Below are positions 29,964 through 39,317 of a stretch of 64,000 bases of DNA, in pieces. Under the pieces are notes generated by a model. The model was given only the letters and a program-made list of their open reading frames with translations. It did no database searches and was not told the origin of the DNA. The position numbers were made by a program, and so were the translations under genes. Position 1 is the first letter of the stretch. The number at the start of each line of letters is the position of its first letter. Source of the stretch: Nocardioides sp. CER19 (lineage in GTDB: Bacteria > Actinomycetota > Actinomycetes > Propionibacteriales > Nocardioidaceae); contig NZ_JARVWS010000001.1 in assembly GCF_029846275.1 (NCBI RefSeq), forward strand, positions 1,178,001 to 1,242,000, read 5' to 3'.

Positions 29964-31022
29964 ATGGCGGGACTGAAGCAGCGTCTCGACGACCTGCGGG
30001 CGCGGCGGCCGCTGGTCGACCACGCGCTGCGCACCCAGGAGCACTACAGCACCGTGGCAGCCGGGCAGCAGGCCGGCGCGGTCACCTACTTCGGCTTCCT
30101 GTCGTTCTTCCCGATCCTCGCCCTGGCGGTGTTCGTGGTCGGCTGGGTGGCGAAGGTCTACCCCGACGCGCAGGCGAACCTCACGAAGGCGATCAACCAG
30201 GTCGTCCCCGGCCTCGTGGGCAACGGGGAGGGCCAGATCTCCCTCAGCGACGTGCAGCACTTCTCCGGCCTGGCCGGCGTCCTCGGTCTGCTCGGCGTGC
30301 TCTACGCCGGCCTCGGCTGGCTCGACGCGACCCGGACCTCGCTCCACGTCGTCTTCGAGGTCCCGCCCCAGGAGCGGCCGAACTTCGTCGTCGGCAAGCT
30401 CTACGACCTCCTCGGCCTCGTCGCGATCGGCCTCGTGCTCTTCCTCAGCGTCATCGCGGCCGGCGCCGTCACCGGCTTCTCCAGCGACCTGCTCGACTGG
30501 CTCGGGCTCGGCGCCGGCCTCGGCTGGCTGCTCCAGCTCATCACCCGGCTGATCGGCTGGGCGATCAACGCGGTGCTCTTCTTCGTGCTCTTCCGGCTCG
30601 TCGGGGAGGCCCAGGTGCCGTCCCGGTCCCTGTGGGTCGGCGCGTTCATGGGCGGCTTCGTCTTCGAGGTCCTGAAGTCGATCTCGTTCCTGCTGCTGGG
30701 GGTCGTGCGGGGGAGCCCCGCCTTCCAGGCGTTCGGGATCGCGCTGATCCTCGTCGTCTGGATGAACTACTTCGCCCGGGTCGTGCTCTACGCCGCCGCG
30801 TGGGCCTACACCTCGCCCGCCGCACGTGAGCTCCAGGCGGCCGCGTTCGAAGCGGCTCCGGTGCAGGGTCCGCAGACGCCGGCCCTGGCGCTGGCCGGCC
30901 CCGACGGTGTGGCGCAGGCCTCGCCGGACGGCCGACGTACGGTGCCGGTGGGGTCGTTCCTGGCCGGCGCTGGGACGATGGTGGCTGCCCTGGGACTCCT
31001 CGAGAAGGTGGGACGCAAGTGA
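29964..31022 (+). CDS. YihY/BrkB family inner-membrane protein
   Basis: A 352-aa protein with six hydrophobic segments. The family opening is QQAGAVTYFGFLSFFPILALAVFVVGW (residues about 34-60), and a late conserved segment is ALILVVWMNYFARVVLYAAAWAY. The family was once annotated as ribonuclease BN by mistake; it is a membrane protein of unclear transport role. A soluble 60-residue C-terminal tail ends in a hydrophobic stretch (GSFLAGAGTMVAALGLLEKV). The TGA overlaps the GTG of the next gene (GTGA). Confidence 0.88.
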   Translation: MAGLKQRLDDLRARRPLVDHALRTQEHYSTVAAGQQAGAVTYFGFLSFFPILALAVFVVGWVAKVYPDAQANLTKAINQVVPGLVGNGEGQISLSDVQHFSGLAGVLGLLGVLYAGLGWLDATRTSLHVVFEVPPQERPNFVVGKLYDLLGLVAIGLVLFLSVIAAGAVTGFSSDLLDWLGLGAGLGWLLQLITRLIGWAINAVLFFVLFRLVGEAQVPSRSLWVGAFMGGFVFEVLKSISFLLLGVVRGSPAFQAFGIALILVVWMNYFARVVLYAAAWAYTSPAARELQAAAFEAAPVQGPQTPALALAGPDGVAQASPDGRRTVPVGSFLAGAGTMVAALGLLEKVGRK

Positions 31023-31249
31023 GGTTCTCCAAGAAGCACGCGTGGCTGCTGATCGGCGTCGCGGTCTGGAACTTCTTCATCTGGATCACGTTCGCCAAGA
31101 ACCTCTCCGCCGCGCACTCCAACGGCGAGGATCACCCGACCGGCTACTGGGTAGCGCACACGGTCCTCATCGTCGTCGACCTCATCATCGGCGGCGTGCT
31201 CGCCGCCGTCGGCCTCAAGGCCCTGCGCGCCGCGCGCCGCGAGGCCTGA
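31019..31249 (+). CDS. SCO4848-type small membrane protein
   Basis: A 76-aa protein with two transmembrane helices, AWLLIGVAVWNFFIWITFAKNL and AHTVLIVVDLIIGGVLAAVGLKAL, a basic start and a basic tail. The WxxFIWITFxKNL pattern and position match the actinobacterial SCO4848 family as I recall it. The GTG overlaps the YihY-type stop. Function unknown. A strong terminator follows. Confidence 0.8.
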   Translation: MRFSKKHAWLLIGVAVWNFFIWITFAKNLSAAHSNGEDHPTGYWVAHTVLIVVDLIIGGVLAAVGLKALRAARREA

Positions 31250-31256
31250 AAGCCGA

Positions 31257-31287
31257 AGGGCCGCCCTCCCAGCGGGAGAGCGGCCCT
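31257..31287. terminator. Bidirectional terminator between SCO4848-type gene and sdhB
   Basis: AGGGCCGC (31257-31264) pairs with GCGGCCCT (31280-31287). An inner CTCCC/GGGAG stem continues after a one-base mismatch, and the loop is AGC. The stem serves converging transcripts from both sides. Confidence 0.85.
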
Positions 31288-31289
31288 CG

Positions 31290-31312
31290 TGGTCTCGACA
31301 GGCTCGACCGGC
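31290..31312. repeat. Copy of a CTCGACAGGCTCGACC-type intergenic repeat
   Basis: GGTCTCGACAGGCTCGACCG sits directly after the terminator. Its core CGACAGGCTC is also found, on the other strand, inside the phosphomutase gene (61930-61947, TGAGCCTGTCG). Short elements of this form are frequent in actinobacterial genomes; genome-wide copy number is not known here. Confidence 0.5.
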
Positions 31313-31323
31313 GAACGTGTGGC

Positions 31324-32067
31324 TCAGTAGCCCTGCTTGATCGCCGAGCGCAGGTCCTTGTTGAGCTGCGAGATGACGTCGAGCGGGATCTCCTTGGGGC
31401 ACGCAGCGGCGCACTCGCCGATGTTGGTGCAGCCACCGAAGCCCTCGTGGTCGTGCTGCGCGACCATCGAGGCCACGCGGGAGTAGCGCTCGGGCTGACC
31501 CTGGGGGAGCTCACCGAGGTGCGTGATCTTGGCACCGAGGAACAGCGAGGCCGAGCCGTTGGGGCAGGCCGCCACGCACGCACCGCAGCCGATGCAGGTC
31601 GCCACGTTGAAGGCTCGCATCGCCTTGTCGCGGGGCGCCGGCACCGAGTTGGCCTCGGGCGCAGCACCGGTGTTGGCGGAGATGTAGCCGCCGTTCTGGA
31701 TGATCCGGTCGAAGGCCGAGCGGTCCACGACCAGGTCCTTGACGACCGGGAACGACGAGGCCCGCCACGGCTCGATGGTGATCACGTCGCCGTCGTTGAA
31801 CGAGCGCATGTGCAGCTGGCAGGTCGTCGTGACCTCCGGGCCGTGCGCCTGGCCGTTGATCATCAGCGAGCACATGCCGCAGATGCCCTCGCGACAGTCG
31901 GAGTCGAAGGCGACGGGCTCCTCGCCCGAGGTGACGAGCTGCTCGTTGAGCAGGTCGAGCATCTCCAGGAACGACATGTCCGTCGAGACACCGTCGAGCT
32001 CGTAGGTGTGCATCGCCCCGGCGGCCGACGCGTTGGCCTGGCGCCAGATCTTGAGCGTCAGCTTCAT
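31324..32067 (-). CDS. sdhB: Succinate dehydrogenase iron-sulfur subunit
   Basis: A 247-aa electron-transfer subunit. All three clusters are encoded: 2Fe-2S in [15 protein letters not shown] with a following Cys in TTTCQLHM, 4Fe-4S in [14 protein letters not shown], and 3Fe-4S in [18 protein letters not shown]. It carries electrons from the FAD of SdhA to quinone at SdhC. Its ATG overlaps the sdhA stop by one base (TAATG), so translation is coupled. It is last in the sdhCAB operon and ends at the bidirectional terminator. Confidence 0.96.
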   Translation of the reverse strand: MKLTLKIWRQANASAAGAMHTYELDGVSTDMSFLEMLDLLNEQLVTSGEEPVAFDSDCREGICGMCSLMINGQAHGPEVTTTCQLHMRSFNDGDVITIEPWRASSFPVVKDLVVDRSAFDRIIQNGGYISANTGAAPEANSVPAPRDKAMRAFNVATCIGCGACVAACPNGSASLFLGAKITHLGELPQGQPERYSRVASMVAQHDHEGFGGCTNIGECAAACPKEIPLDVISQLNKDLRSAIKQGY

Positions 32068-34121
32068 TACTTGTAGGACCTCTGCTTCATCTCGATGGCG
32101 GTGTAGATCAGGTCTTCCTTGTGCAGGACCGGCGCACCGTCATCGCCGCCCCACTCCCAGGCCGCGACGTAGGCGAACTCCTCGTCGTGACGCAGCGCCT
32201 CGCCGTCCTCGGTCTGCGACTCGGCCCGGAAGTGGCCGCCGCAGGACTCGCGCCGGTTCAGCGCGTCGATGCACATCAGCTCACCCAGCTCGATGAAGTC
32301 GGCCACGCGGCCGGCCTTCTCGAGGTCCTGGTTGAGCGAGTCGGCGGAGCCGAGCACCTTGACGTTGCTCCAGAACTCCTTCTTCAGGTCGCGGATCAGG
32401 CCGATGGCCTTGATCAGGCCCTCCTTGGTCCGCTCCATGCCGCAGTACTCCCACATGATCTGGCCGAGCTGCTTGTGGAAGGAGTCGACCGACCGGCGCC
32501 CGTTGATCGTCATGAAGCGGTTGATCCGCTCCTGAACGGCCTGCTGGGCCTCGACGACGGCGGGGTGCGTCTCGTCGATGACCGGGAACGGGCCGTCGGC
32601 GAGGTAGTCGCGGATGGTGTTCGGCAGCACGAAGTAGCCGTCGGACAGGCCCTGCATCAGCGCCGAGGCGCCGAGGCGGTTCGCGCCGTGGTCGGAGAAG
32701 TTCGCCTCACCGGCGCAGAAGAGGCCGGTGACGTTGGTCTGCAGCTCGTAGTCGACCCACAGGCCGCCCATGACGTAGTGCACGGCGGGGTAGATGCGCA
32801 TCGGCAGCTCGTACGGGTTCTCGCCGGTGATCCGCTCGTACATGTCGAGGAGGTTGTCGTACTTCTCCTCGACCTTCTCGCGGCCCATCCGGCGGATGGC
32901 GTCGGTGAGGTCGAGGTAGACGCCGCGGCGGACGAGGCGCTTCTCGCCGTCGGGGCCGGTCTCCTCGATCTGGGGGCCGACGCCGCGGCCCTCGTCGCAC
33001 ATGTACTTCGCCGCACGCGAGGCGATGTCGCGGGGGACCAGGTTGCCGAACGACGGGTAGATCCGCTCGAGGAAGTAGTCGCGGTCCGCCTCGGGGATCT
33101 CGCGCGGGTCCTTCTCGCAGTCGGCGGCGTTCTTGGGCACCCAGACGCGACCGTCGTTGCGGAGCGACTCCGACATCAGGGTCAGCTTCGACTGGTGCGC
33201 GCCGGTGACCGGGATGCAGGTCGGGTGGATCTGCGTGTACGCCGGGTTGGCCATGTAGGCGCCCTTGCGGTGGGCACGCCACGCGGCGGTGACGTTGGAC
33301 CCCATCGCGTTGGTGGACAGGAAGTAGACGTTGCCGTAGCCACCGGTCGCGAGCACGACGGCGTCGGCCAGGTGAGTCTCGATCTCACCCGTGACCATGT
33401 CGCGGGCGATGATGCCGCGCGCCCGGCCGTCGGCGATGATGACGTCGAGCATCTCGTGGCGGGTGAACTGCTCCACGGTGCCGGCAGCCACCTGGCGCTC
33501 CATGGCCTGGTAGGCACCGAGCAGCAGCTGCTGGCCCGTCTGGCCGCGGGCGTAGAACGTGCGGGAGACCTGCACGCCGCCGAACGAGCGGTTGTCCAGC
33601 AGGCCGCCGTACTCGCGGGCGAACGGGACGCCCTGCGCGACGCACTGGTCGATGATGTTGGCGCTGACCTCGGCGAGGCGGTAGACGTTCGACTCCCGCG
33701 AGCGGTAGTCGCCGCCCTTGACCGTGTCGTAGAAGAGGCGATAGACCGAGTCGCCGTCCTCCTTGTAGTTCTTGGAGGCGTTGATGCCGCCCTGGGCGGC
33801 GATCGAGTGGGCCCGGCGCGGGGAGTCCTGGTAGCAGAACGACTTCACGTTGTAGCCGGCCTCGCCGAGCGTCGCGGCGGCGGCGCCACCGGCCAGGCCG
33901 GTGCCGACGATGATCACCGACAGCTTGCGGCGGTTGGCCGGGTTGACCAGGCGGTTCTCGAACTTGCGCGTCGTCCAGCGCTCGGCGATCGGGCCCGTCG
34001 GGGTCTTCTCGTCGACGAGCTTGTCGCCGAGGACGTAGAAGCCCTCCGCGTCGTCGGACGTCTGCACGGCCGGGCCGTTCGTGGCGGTGAGTCCGGAGAG
34101 GTAGTGGGTTCCAGCAGCCAT
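32067..34121 (-). CDS. sdhA: Succinate dehydrogenase flavoprotein subunit
   Basis: A 684-aa catalytic subunit that oxidises succinate to fumarate. The FAD fold is [20 protein letters not shown] (about residues 67-86), the flavin-linking His is in [13 protein letters not shown], and the substrate site includes THPTC-like [10 protein letters not shown] and [11 protein letters not shown]. It is longer than E. coli SdhA because of an N-terminal extension of about 60 residues, as in the type B (SdhCAB, b558-linked) enzymes of actinobacteria. The ATG at 34121 is 10 nt after the sdhC stop; the frame upstream of it has no support. Confidence 0.96.
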   Translation of the reverse strand: MAAGTHYLSGLTATNGPAVQTSDDAEGFYVLGDKLVDEKTPTGPIAERWTTRKFENRLVNPANRRKLSVIIVGTGLAGGAAAATLGEAGYNVKSFCYQDSPRRAHSIAAQGGINASKNYKEDGDSVYRLFYDTVKGGDYRSRESNVYRLAEVSANIIDQCVAQGVPFAREYGGLLDNRSFGGVQVSRTFYARGQTGQQLLLGAYQAMERQVAAGTVEQFTRHEMLDVIIADGRARGIIARDMVTGEIETHLADAVVLATGGYGNVYFLSTNAMGSNVTAAWRAHRKGAYMANPAYTQIHPTCIPVTGAHQSKLTLMSESLRNDGRVWVPKNAADCEKDPREIPEADRDYFLERIYPSFGNLVPRDIASRAAKYMCDEGRGVGPQIEETGPDGEKRLVRRGVYLDLTDAIRRMGREKVEEKYDNLLDMYERITGENPYELPMRIYPAVHYVMGGLWVDYELQTNVTGLFCAGEANFSDHGANRLGASALMQGLSDGYFVLPNTIRDYLADGPFPVIDETHPAVVEAQQAVQERINRFMTINGRRSVDSFHKQLGQIMWEYCGMERTKEGLIKAIGLIRDLKKEFWSNVKVLGSADSLNQDLEKAGRVADFIELGELMCIDALNRRESCGGHFRAESQTEDGEALRHDEEFAYVAAWEWGGDDGAPVLHKEDLIYTAIEMKQRSYK

Positions 34122-34131
34122 GTCTGTGCCC

Positions 34132-34833
34132 TTACTTGGTGATGACGCCGAACAGCGTGAACAGGGGGACCAGCGAGAAGCCGCCGGCGATGACGATCGC
34201 CACGACCCAGCCGGCGACCCGGGCACGCTGGCGCGACGACGCGGTGTTGGTGTAGCCGAGGGTCTGCAACGAGCTGAACGTGCCGTGGTGCAGGTGCAGG
34301 CCGAGGGCGAGCATGGCGACCAGGTAGATCACGGTCAGCCACCACGTGTCGAAGCTGTCGACCAGGAGGTTGTAGGGGTCGTTGGTGGCGCCACCACTGA
34401 CGTTGACCTTGCCGATCGTGAAGTTGATCAGGTGCCAGATGATGAAGACCAGGAGCGTGAGACCGCCCCACCGCATGGTCCGCGAGGACAGCGACGAGGA
34501 GAGGTTCCGCTTCACCTGGTAGTTGACCGGACGCGCCCGGTTGGCCCGCTTCCACAGCGCGGCGGCGCTCGCCACGTGCGCGACGAGCGAGACGATCAGC
34601 ACGACGCGGAGCACCCAGAGCGCACCCGTGCGGGGCAGGATCGGGGTGCCGACGGTGCGGATGTGCTCGGCGTACTCGTTGTAGGCGTCGTGGCCGGAGA
34701 AGGCCTTGAGGTTGCCGTACATGTGCACGAGGACGAACAGGATGAAGACGATGCCGCTGATCGCCATGAGGAGCTTCAGCGCGATCGTCGAGCGCGTCGT
34801 GCGCACTCCCTTGACGAGTTCGGTGGTTGCCAC
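34132..34833 (-). CDS. sdhC: Succinate dehydrogenase cytochrome b subunit
   Basis: A 233-aa membrane anchor with five hydrophobic segments, as in single-subunit type B anchors. Candidate haem-ligand His residues lie in [29 protein letters not shown] and GLHLHHGTF. The GTG at 34833 is chosen: a TATCGT box lies 8 nt upstream with no Shine-Dalgarno sequence, so the operon is probably leaderless. It passes electrons to menaquinone or, in reverse, could allow fumarate reduction. It heads sdhC-sdhA-sdhB. Confidence 0.93.
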   Translation of the reverse strand: MATTELVKGVRTTRSTIALKLLMAISGIVFILFVLVHMYGNLKAFSGHDAYNEYAEHIRTVGTPILPRTGALWVLRVVLIVSLVAHVASAAALWKRANRARPVNYQVKRNLSSSLSSRTMRWGGLTLLVFIIWHLINFTIGKVNVSGGATNDPYNLLVDSFDTWWLTVIYLVAMLALGLHLHHGTFSSLQTLGYTNTASSRQRARVAGWVVAIVIAGGFSLVPLFTLFGVITK

Positions 34834-34841
34834 AGCGCAGC

Positions 34842-34847
34842 ACGATA
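34842..34847 (-). promoter_or_regulatory. Putative -10 box for the sdhCAB operon
   Basis: TATCGT on the minus strand, 8 nt before the sdhC GTG, fits a leaderless promoter. Confidence 0.5.
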
Positions 34848-34897
34848 CGCGCGGTGACATCGGTCATGTGACGCGGGGCGGTGTGACATATGCCCGG

Positions 34898-35929
34898 TTA
34901 CCGGCAGGTCACCAGCGCGTCGATCAACTCGTCGACCGCCCTCGTCCAGCTGCGCTCCAGGGCCAGCTCGCGAGCGCGAGCGCCGAGGTAGGAGCGGCGC
35001 GGGTCCGCCGCGAGTGACGCGACCGCCTCGGCCGGGCCGCCCGGCGTGTCGGCGTCGTAGAGCAGGCCGGTCTCCAGGTTGCGCACCAGCTCCCCGGCAC
35101 CGCCCGAGCGCGGAGCGACGACGGGTACGCCGGACGCGCCGGCCTCGCGCAGGACGTGGCAGCACGTCTCCGACCGCCCCGGGTGGACCACCACGTCGAG
35201 GCTGGCCAGGGCGATGGCGAGGTCGCCGGTGCCGAGCGGTCCGACCAGCTTCGCGCCAGGCAGCCGGTCGGCCAGCCAGCCGCGCTGGGTACCGTCCCCG
35301 ATGAGGACGACCCGGATGCCGGGGACGCCCGACAGCAGCGCGAGCTCGCGGACGTCGTGGCGGCGGGCGAGCGCGCCGGCGTAGCCGACGACGACGCGGC
35401 CCTCCCGCGCCCACTTGCCGTGCAGCCACGGGTCTCGCAGCGCGGGCGTGAAGGCGTGGCCGTCGACGCCGGGCCGCCACAGCGCCGCCACCACTCCCAG
35501 CCGGGCGAGCGCCTCGACCATCCACCCCGCCGTCACGACGACGTCGTCCGCGCGCTCGGCGACCCGCGAGACCCAGAGGTCCTCGGTCGCGCGGCCGACC
35601 GGCGACTGCTGGACGACGAGGGAGCGCAGCTCCATCCGCTCGGCGTGCTTGAGGGCACGACGGCCGATCCGCCCCGGATCCGTGACGTGCACCAGGTCGG
35701 GATCGAACTCCGCCAGCGCGTCGCGTACCTGCGCGCCGGGCTGGGCGAGCGGGCTGATCCGGACGACGCGGCTGTTGCGGTAGCGGGTCAGCCCGGGGCC
35801 CGGCGCCACCAGTCGGACCTCGTGGCCGAGGTCGATGAGCCGGTCGGCCACGGCCTTCACGGTCGTGGTCGTGCCGTCGGACGCCGGGTAGCGCGAGAAC
35901 CAGTGCTCGGTGACGAGTGCGATCCTCAT
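34898..35929 (-). CDS. Glycosyltransferase family 4, mannosyltransferase-like
   Basis: A 343-aa GT-B fold enzyme. The N-terminus MRIALVTEHWFSRYPASDGT is typical of GT4 with the glycine-rich acceptor loop, and VHVTDPGRIGRRAL follows. The donor domain has VVGYAGALARRHDVREL and VVLIGDGTQRGWL. The nucleotide-sugar signature is DVVVHPGRSETCCHVLREAGASGVPVVA, an E-x7-E-like motif in which ET is kept. It probably moves mannose or glucose from a nucleotide sugar to a lipid or polysaccharide at the membrane. CACGGT 6 nt upstream of the ATG suggests a leaderless message. Confidence 0.85.
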   Translation of the reverse strand: MRIALVTEHWFSRYPASDGTTTTVKAVADRLIDLGHEVRLVAPGPGLTRYRNSRVVRISPLAQPGAQVRDALAEFDPDLVHVTDPGRIGRRALKHAERMELRSLVVQQSPVGRATEDLWVSRVAERADDVVVTAGWMVEALARLGVVAALWRPGVDGHAFTPALRDPWLHGKWAREGRVVVGYAGALARRHDVRELALLSGVPGIRVVLIGDGTQRGWLADRLPGAKLVGPLGTGDLAIALASLDVVVHPGRSETCCHVLREAGASGVPVVAPRSGGAGELVRNLETGLLYDADTPGGPAEAVASLAADPRRSYLGARARELALERSWTRAVDELIDALVTCR

Positions 35930-36096
35930 GGCAGCACCGTGCGCCAGGCAGGTGGCGGGACCGCTGCCGCGGGGTAGCCGTCCGGTGAACGTGCGGGCGC
36001 GGACGGGATGCCCTCCCTCAGATGGGGCAATGGGGGTGGCGCACAGACGGTTCACAGGCGAACGTCGGGGCCACCCGAGACACCTGGAGGAGACCG

Positions 36097-37248
36097 ATGA
36101 CGTTTTCCGCCCTATCCCACCGAGGAGTACGCGTCACAGCGGCGCTCGCCTCGGCCCTTGCCCTGACCCTCGCCGGTGCTGCCAGCGCCGACGCCCACGG
36201 GTCCCACGGCAAGCACGGCACGAAGCACCGCCACCATCACGGCCAGACCCAGCGCGTGCTCGCGACCGGCCTCGTGTCGCCGCTGCGCGCGGCGGTCGCC
36301 GAGAACGGCACCGTCTATGTCAGCCAGAACTTCGCCGGCAAGCTCACGAAGGTGCGGCCGGGGAAGGCGCCCACCGTGGTCTACACCGACCCCGACGGCA
36401 ACGAGGTCGGCGGCGTGTCGGTCAACGGCAGGGTCGTCACCTTCACCGTGACCAAGAGCAACGACGAGGGGCCGGTGGACTCCTGGCTCAAGAAGCTCTA
36501 CCCGGACGGCTCCGTCCGCACCGTCGCTGACATCCGCGCCTACGAGAACGCCCACAACCCCGACTCGTCGACGACCTACGGCTTCCGCAGCATCGACCCG
36601 ACCTGCGCGGCCAAGTGGCCGGCCGACAGCGGGCCGGCGACCTACACCGGGCTCCCCGACTCGCACCCCTACGCGACGTACGCACTGAGGGGCGGCTGGA
36701 CCTACGTCGCCGACGCGGGCGCCAACGCGGTCTTCCTCGTCTCGCCGCGGGGTCGGATCCAGACCGTCGCCACGCTTCCGGGCATCCCCTACACGCTCAC
36801 GGCCGATGCTGCGACCGGCCTCGGTCTCGACCCCTGCTTCGTCGGCCACACCTACTGGTTCGAGCCGGTCCCGACCGACATCGAGCTCGGGCGCGGCGGC
36901 CGGCTCTACGTGACCAGCCTGCCCGGCGGTCCTGAGGGCGACCAGCTCGACGCCCGCGGCAGCGTGTTCACCGTGAGCGCGCGCAGCGGCCGGGTGCGGC
37001 AGCTCGTCGACGGCCTGCTCGGCCCGACGGGCATCGCGGTCGGGAAGGGTGGCTCGCTGTATGTCACCCAGCTGTTCGGCGACGAGATCTCGAAGATCAC
37101 GTTGCGGCGCAGCGGCCCGGTGGTGCGTGACTTCCTCGCCACCTCGCAGCCGGCGGAGATCGAGTCCACGCGGCGGGGGCTCTACTTCACCGACCACGCG
37201 CTGGCTGACCCGCCCGCCGGTCGGCTGGTGTTCCTGCGCCAGCGCTGA
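36097..37248 (+). CDS. Secreted ScyD/ScyE-like beta-propeller protein
   Basis: A 383-aa exported protein. The signal peptide covers about residues 1-35 (RVTAALASALALTLAGAASADA), followed by a His-rich stretch (HGSHGKHGTKHRHHH) that may bind metal. The body has repeated strands of propeller type, for example AAVAENGTVYVSQNFAGKLTKV, GWTYVADAGANAVFLVSP and GIAVGKGGSLYVTQLFGDEI. This matches the ScyD/ScyE family, named for cyanobacterial scytonemin genes but widespread in actinobacteria with unknown role. GGAGGAG lies about 6 nt before the ATG. A strong terminator follows. Confidence 0.8.
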   Translation: MTFSALSHRGVRVTAALASALALTLAGAASADAHGSHGKHGTKHRHHHGQTQRVLATGLVSPLRAAVAENGTVYVSQNFAGKLTKVRPGKAPTVVYTDPDGNEVGGVSVNGRVVTFTVTKSNDEGPVDSWLKKLYPDGSVRTVADIRAYENAHNPDSSTTYGFRSIDPTCAAKWPADSGPATYTGLPDSHPYATYALRGGWTYVADAGANAVFLVSPRGRIQTVATLPGIPYTLTADAATGLGLDPCFVGHTYWFEPVPTDIELGRGGRLYVTSLPGGPEGDQLDARGSVFTVSARSGRVRQLVDGLLGPTGIAVGKGGSLYVTQLFGDEISKITLRRSGPVVRDFLATSQPAEIESTRRGLYFTDHALADPPAGRLVFLRQR

Positions 37249-37258
37249 CGACACGACA

Positions 37259-37296
37259 GGCTCGCCCTCGTCCGGCTCGGCGGACGAGGGCGAGCC
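37259..37296. terminator. Strong bidirectional terminator
   Basis: A perfect 16-bp inverted repeat: GGCTCGCCCTCGTCCG (37259-37274) and its complement (37281-37296), with a 6-nt loop. It lies between convergent genes and abuts the nitrilase stop. The first bases overlap a CGACAGGCTC core like that at 31290. Confidence 0.9.
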
Positions 37297-38085
37297 TCAG
37301 CTCTGCGTCGTCAGGTCCACCGCGACCCGGTGCTCGAGGTCGCTGCGGCGGTCGGCCCACATCCGCTGGTCCTCCCGGACGGCGGCGACGACGTCCGGGT
37401 CGATCTCCGCGACCACGATGCCCTCCTCCGCGCCCAGCCGCTCGACCGGCCGCCCGAGCGGGTCGTAGACCGCGCTGCCCCCGATGAACCCGCCACCGGT
37501 GAGGGCGCTGAGGACCACGTAGATCCCGTTGTCGAGCGCACGGCTCGCGTAGTGCAGGTCGCGCCGGTGCTCGCCGCCCGGGAAGTAGGCCCCCGAGTTG
37601 ACGTAGACGACCGCGCCGTCCGCCGCAGCTGCCGCTGCGTGCTCCGGGAAGTTGGCGTCGTAGCAGACCGACAGCGCGACGCCGATCTCACCGATGGTGA
37701 GCGTGGTCGCGTGCGCACCGGCAGTGAACACCGCGCGCTCCGGTGGGTGCAGGTGCTGCTTGTCGTACGCCGGCCACGGCTCGCGCCCCGGCACCAGGAC
37801 GACGTCGGTGAGCGTGCGCCGGTCACCCCGGTCGAGCGCGCTGTTGAGCACCACCGTCGTCCCGGTCTCCTCGACCGCCTCCTGGAGCGGACCGAGCCAT
37901 GCGGCGTCGTCGGCCCGGGGGAGCGGGCCGCGGAACACGGCGTCGTCGTACCCCGTCGTGAAGGCCTCGGGGAAGACGACCAGGTCGGCCCCGGCCCTGC
38001 GGGTCCAGGCCGCCGCCGCGGCGATGTTGTCGGCGACCGCGCCGACCGTCGGGGTGGCCTGGACGGCGACGATACGGAGCGTCAC
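37297..38085 (-). CDS. Carbon-nitrogen hydrolase (nitrilase superfamily)
   Basis: A 262-aa cytoplasmic amidase-type enzyme. The Glu-Lys-Cys triad is intact: VVFPEAFTTGY (Glu), AYDKQHLHPPE (Lys) and SVCYDANFPEH (Cys). Length and the YDxNFPE phrase resemble omega-amidase and carbamoylputrescine-amidase-like branches, but the substrate is not certain. The GTG start has CACAAT 6 nt upstream (38092-38097) and no ribosome-binding site, so it is probably leaderless. It stands alone. Confidence 0.88.
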   Translation of the reverse strand: MTLRIVAVQATPTVGAVADNIAAAAAWTRRAGADLVVFPEAFTTGYDDAVFRGPLPRADDAAWLGPLQEAVEETGTTVVLNSALDRGDRRTLTDVVLVPGREPWPAYDKQHLHPPERAVFTAGAHATTLTIGEIGVALSVCYDANFPEHAAAAAADGAVVYVNSGAYFPGGEHRRDLHYASRALDNGIYVVLSALTGGGFIGGSAVYDPLGRPVERLGAEEGIVVAEIDPDVVAAVREDQRMWADRRSDLEHRVAVDLTTQS

Positions 38086-38160
38086 GATGCGATTGTGCCG
38101 CAGAGGCAGCCCTCCCGACCTTCAGGATCCCTTCACGATCAGCCTCGTACGGTCAGGAGC

Positions 38161-38832
38161 GTGCTCACCACGACGAAGGCCCCGCGCGTGCGGGCAGCGT
38201 TGGCCGCCCTGGTCGGCGCGGCCCTGCTGGGGGGCTGCGCGGTGACCGGAGGGTCGCCGGGCGCTCGCCACGAGGCAGCGGCGCAGGGTGCGGCGCAGGG
38301 CGCCGCGGACGAGTGGATGCCGGCGGCGCCGGCCAGCGCGGCCGCGTGGCTCGCGGATGTCGGCCACATCTACGACACCGCCGTCGGCGGCGGCAGCGCC
38401 GAGGCATGGCTGCGCCAGCGCATGGCGCACCGGCGCCCGGGCGAGCGGCTCGCGGTGGTCCTCGGCATCGACGACGTCATGCTCCAGACGCACTTCGCCG
38501 GCCTGAACGCCCTCGTCCCGCGGTCGGTGCGGTTCGTGCGGACCGCCCACGCGCTCGGCTACTCCGTCTTCTACGTGACGGGTCGGTCCTACGGGACGGG
38601 GCTCGGCGACGTCGAGTCGACGATCGAGCGGGCGAACGTGCCGGCCAACGCGTTCTACGGGAGGCCGCTCGGCGCCAAGGACGACGAGTCCGCGAAGGCG
38701 GAGTGCCGGGCCGCGATCGAGCACCAGGGCTACACGCTGGCGATGTCGGTGGCGGCGAGCGAGGTCAGCTTCGACGGAGCCCCGGCGGCGGAGAAAGAGG
38801 TTCGTCTCCCGGACTTCGCGGTGACAGGCTGA
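38161..38832 (+). CDS. Lipoprotein with a class B acid phosphatase-like (HAD) fold, catalytic acids missing
   Basis: A 223-aa exported lipoprotein: basic start, hydrophobic core, lipobox LLGGC with Cys26. The rest aligns by pattern with HAD subfamily IIIB acid phosphatases. Motif I should read DxDxT, but the sequence is GIDDV (residues 102-106), so the nucleophilic Asp is Gly and the Thr is Val. Motif II VTGRS (139-143) is present and a Lys follows near 179. Motif IV, normally GDxxxD after the GY strand, reads SVAASEVSFD. Hydrolysis seems unlikely; binding or a structural role is possible. TACGGT 7 nt before the GTG suggests a leaderless start. The next gene begins 5 nt after its stop. Confidence 0.75.
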   Translation: MLTTTKAPRVRAALAALVGAALLGGCAVTGGSPGARHEAAAQGAAQGAADEWMPAAPASAAAWLADVGHIYDTAVGGGSAEAWLRQRMAHRRPGERLAVVLGIDDVMLQTHFAGLNALVPRSVRFVRTAHALGYSVFYVTGRSYGTGLGDVESTIERANVPANAFYGRPLGAKDDESAKAECRAAIEHQGYTLAMSVAASEVSFDGAPAAEKEVRLPDFAVTG

Positions 38833-38837
38833 GGCCC

Positions 38838-39308
38838 GTGACGATCCGGCCTGCCGAGGTGTCCGACGCCGAGGCGCTCGCACCACTGCACGTCCAGGTC
38901 TGGGACGAGGCCTACACCGGGCTGATGCCGCAGCGGGTCCTCGACGACCGGCAGGCGAGGCCGATGCAGGAGAAGGTCGAGCGTTGGCGCGAGCGGATCG
39001 CCTGGCCGCACGGGGCCACGTGGGTCGCCGACGACGACGGCGGGCTGGTCGGGTTCGTGAGCATCGGGCGCGGTCGCGACGGCAGCGGCGACCTCGAGGT
39101 GATGGCGCTCTACGTCCGGCGTGCCCACTACGGCACCGGGCTCGGGCACCGGCTGCTCGACACCGCGATCGGCGACCGGCCGGCGTACCTCTGGGTGCTG
39201 GACGGGAACGCCCGCGCGATCGGCTTCTACGAGCGGCACGGCTTCGCCTTCGACGGGCAGGTCGAGGAAGAGCCCGAAGGGCTGCACCGTCGGATGGTCC
39301 GGGGCTAG
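38838..39308 (+). CDS. GNAT acetyltransferase
   Basis: A 156-aa N-acetyltransferase. It opens with TIRPAEVSDAEALAPLHVQVWDEAY; the acetyl-CoA loop is VRRAHYGTGLGHRLLDTAI (pattern RxxxxGTGLG), and the late conserved part is LWVLDGNARAIGFYERHGF with the catalytic Tyr. The GTG at 38838 lies 5 nt after the HAD lipoprotein stop, so the pair may be cotranscribed. Substrate unknown. Confidence 0.88.
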   Translation: MTIRPAEVSDAEALAPLHVQVWDEAYTGLMPQRVLDDRQARPMQEKVERWRERIAWPHGATWVADDDGGLVGFVSIGRGRDGSGDLEVMALYVRRAHYGTGLGHRLLDTAIGDRPAYLWVLDGNARAIGFYERHGFAFDGQVEEEPEGLHRRMVRG

Positions 39309-39317
39309 CGTCGCGCC

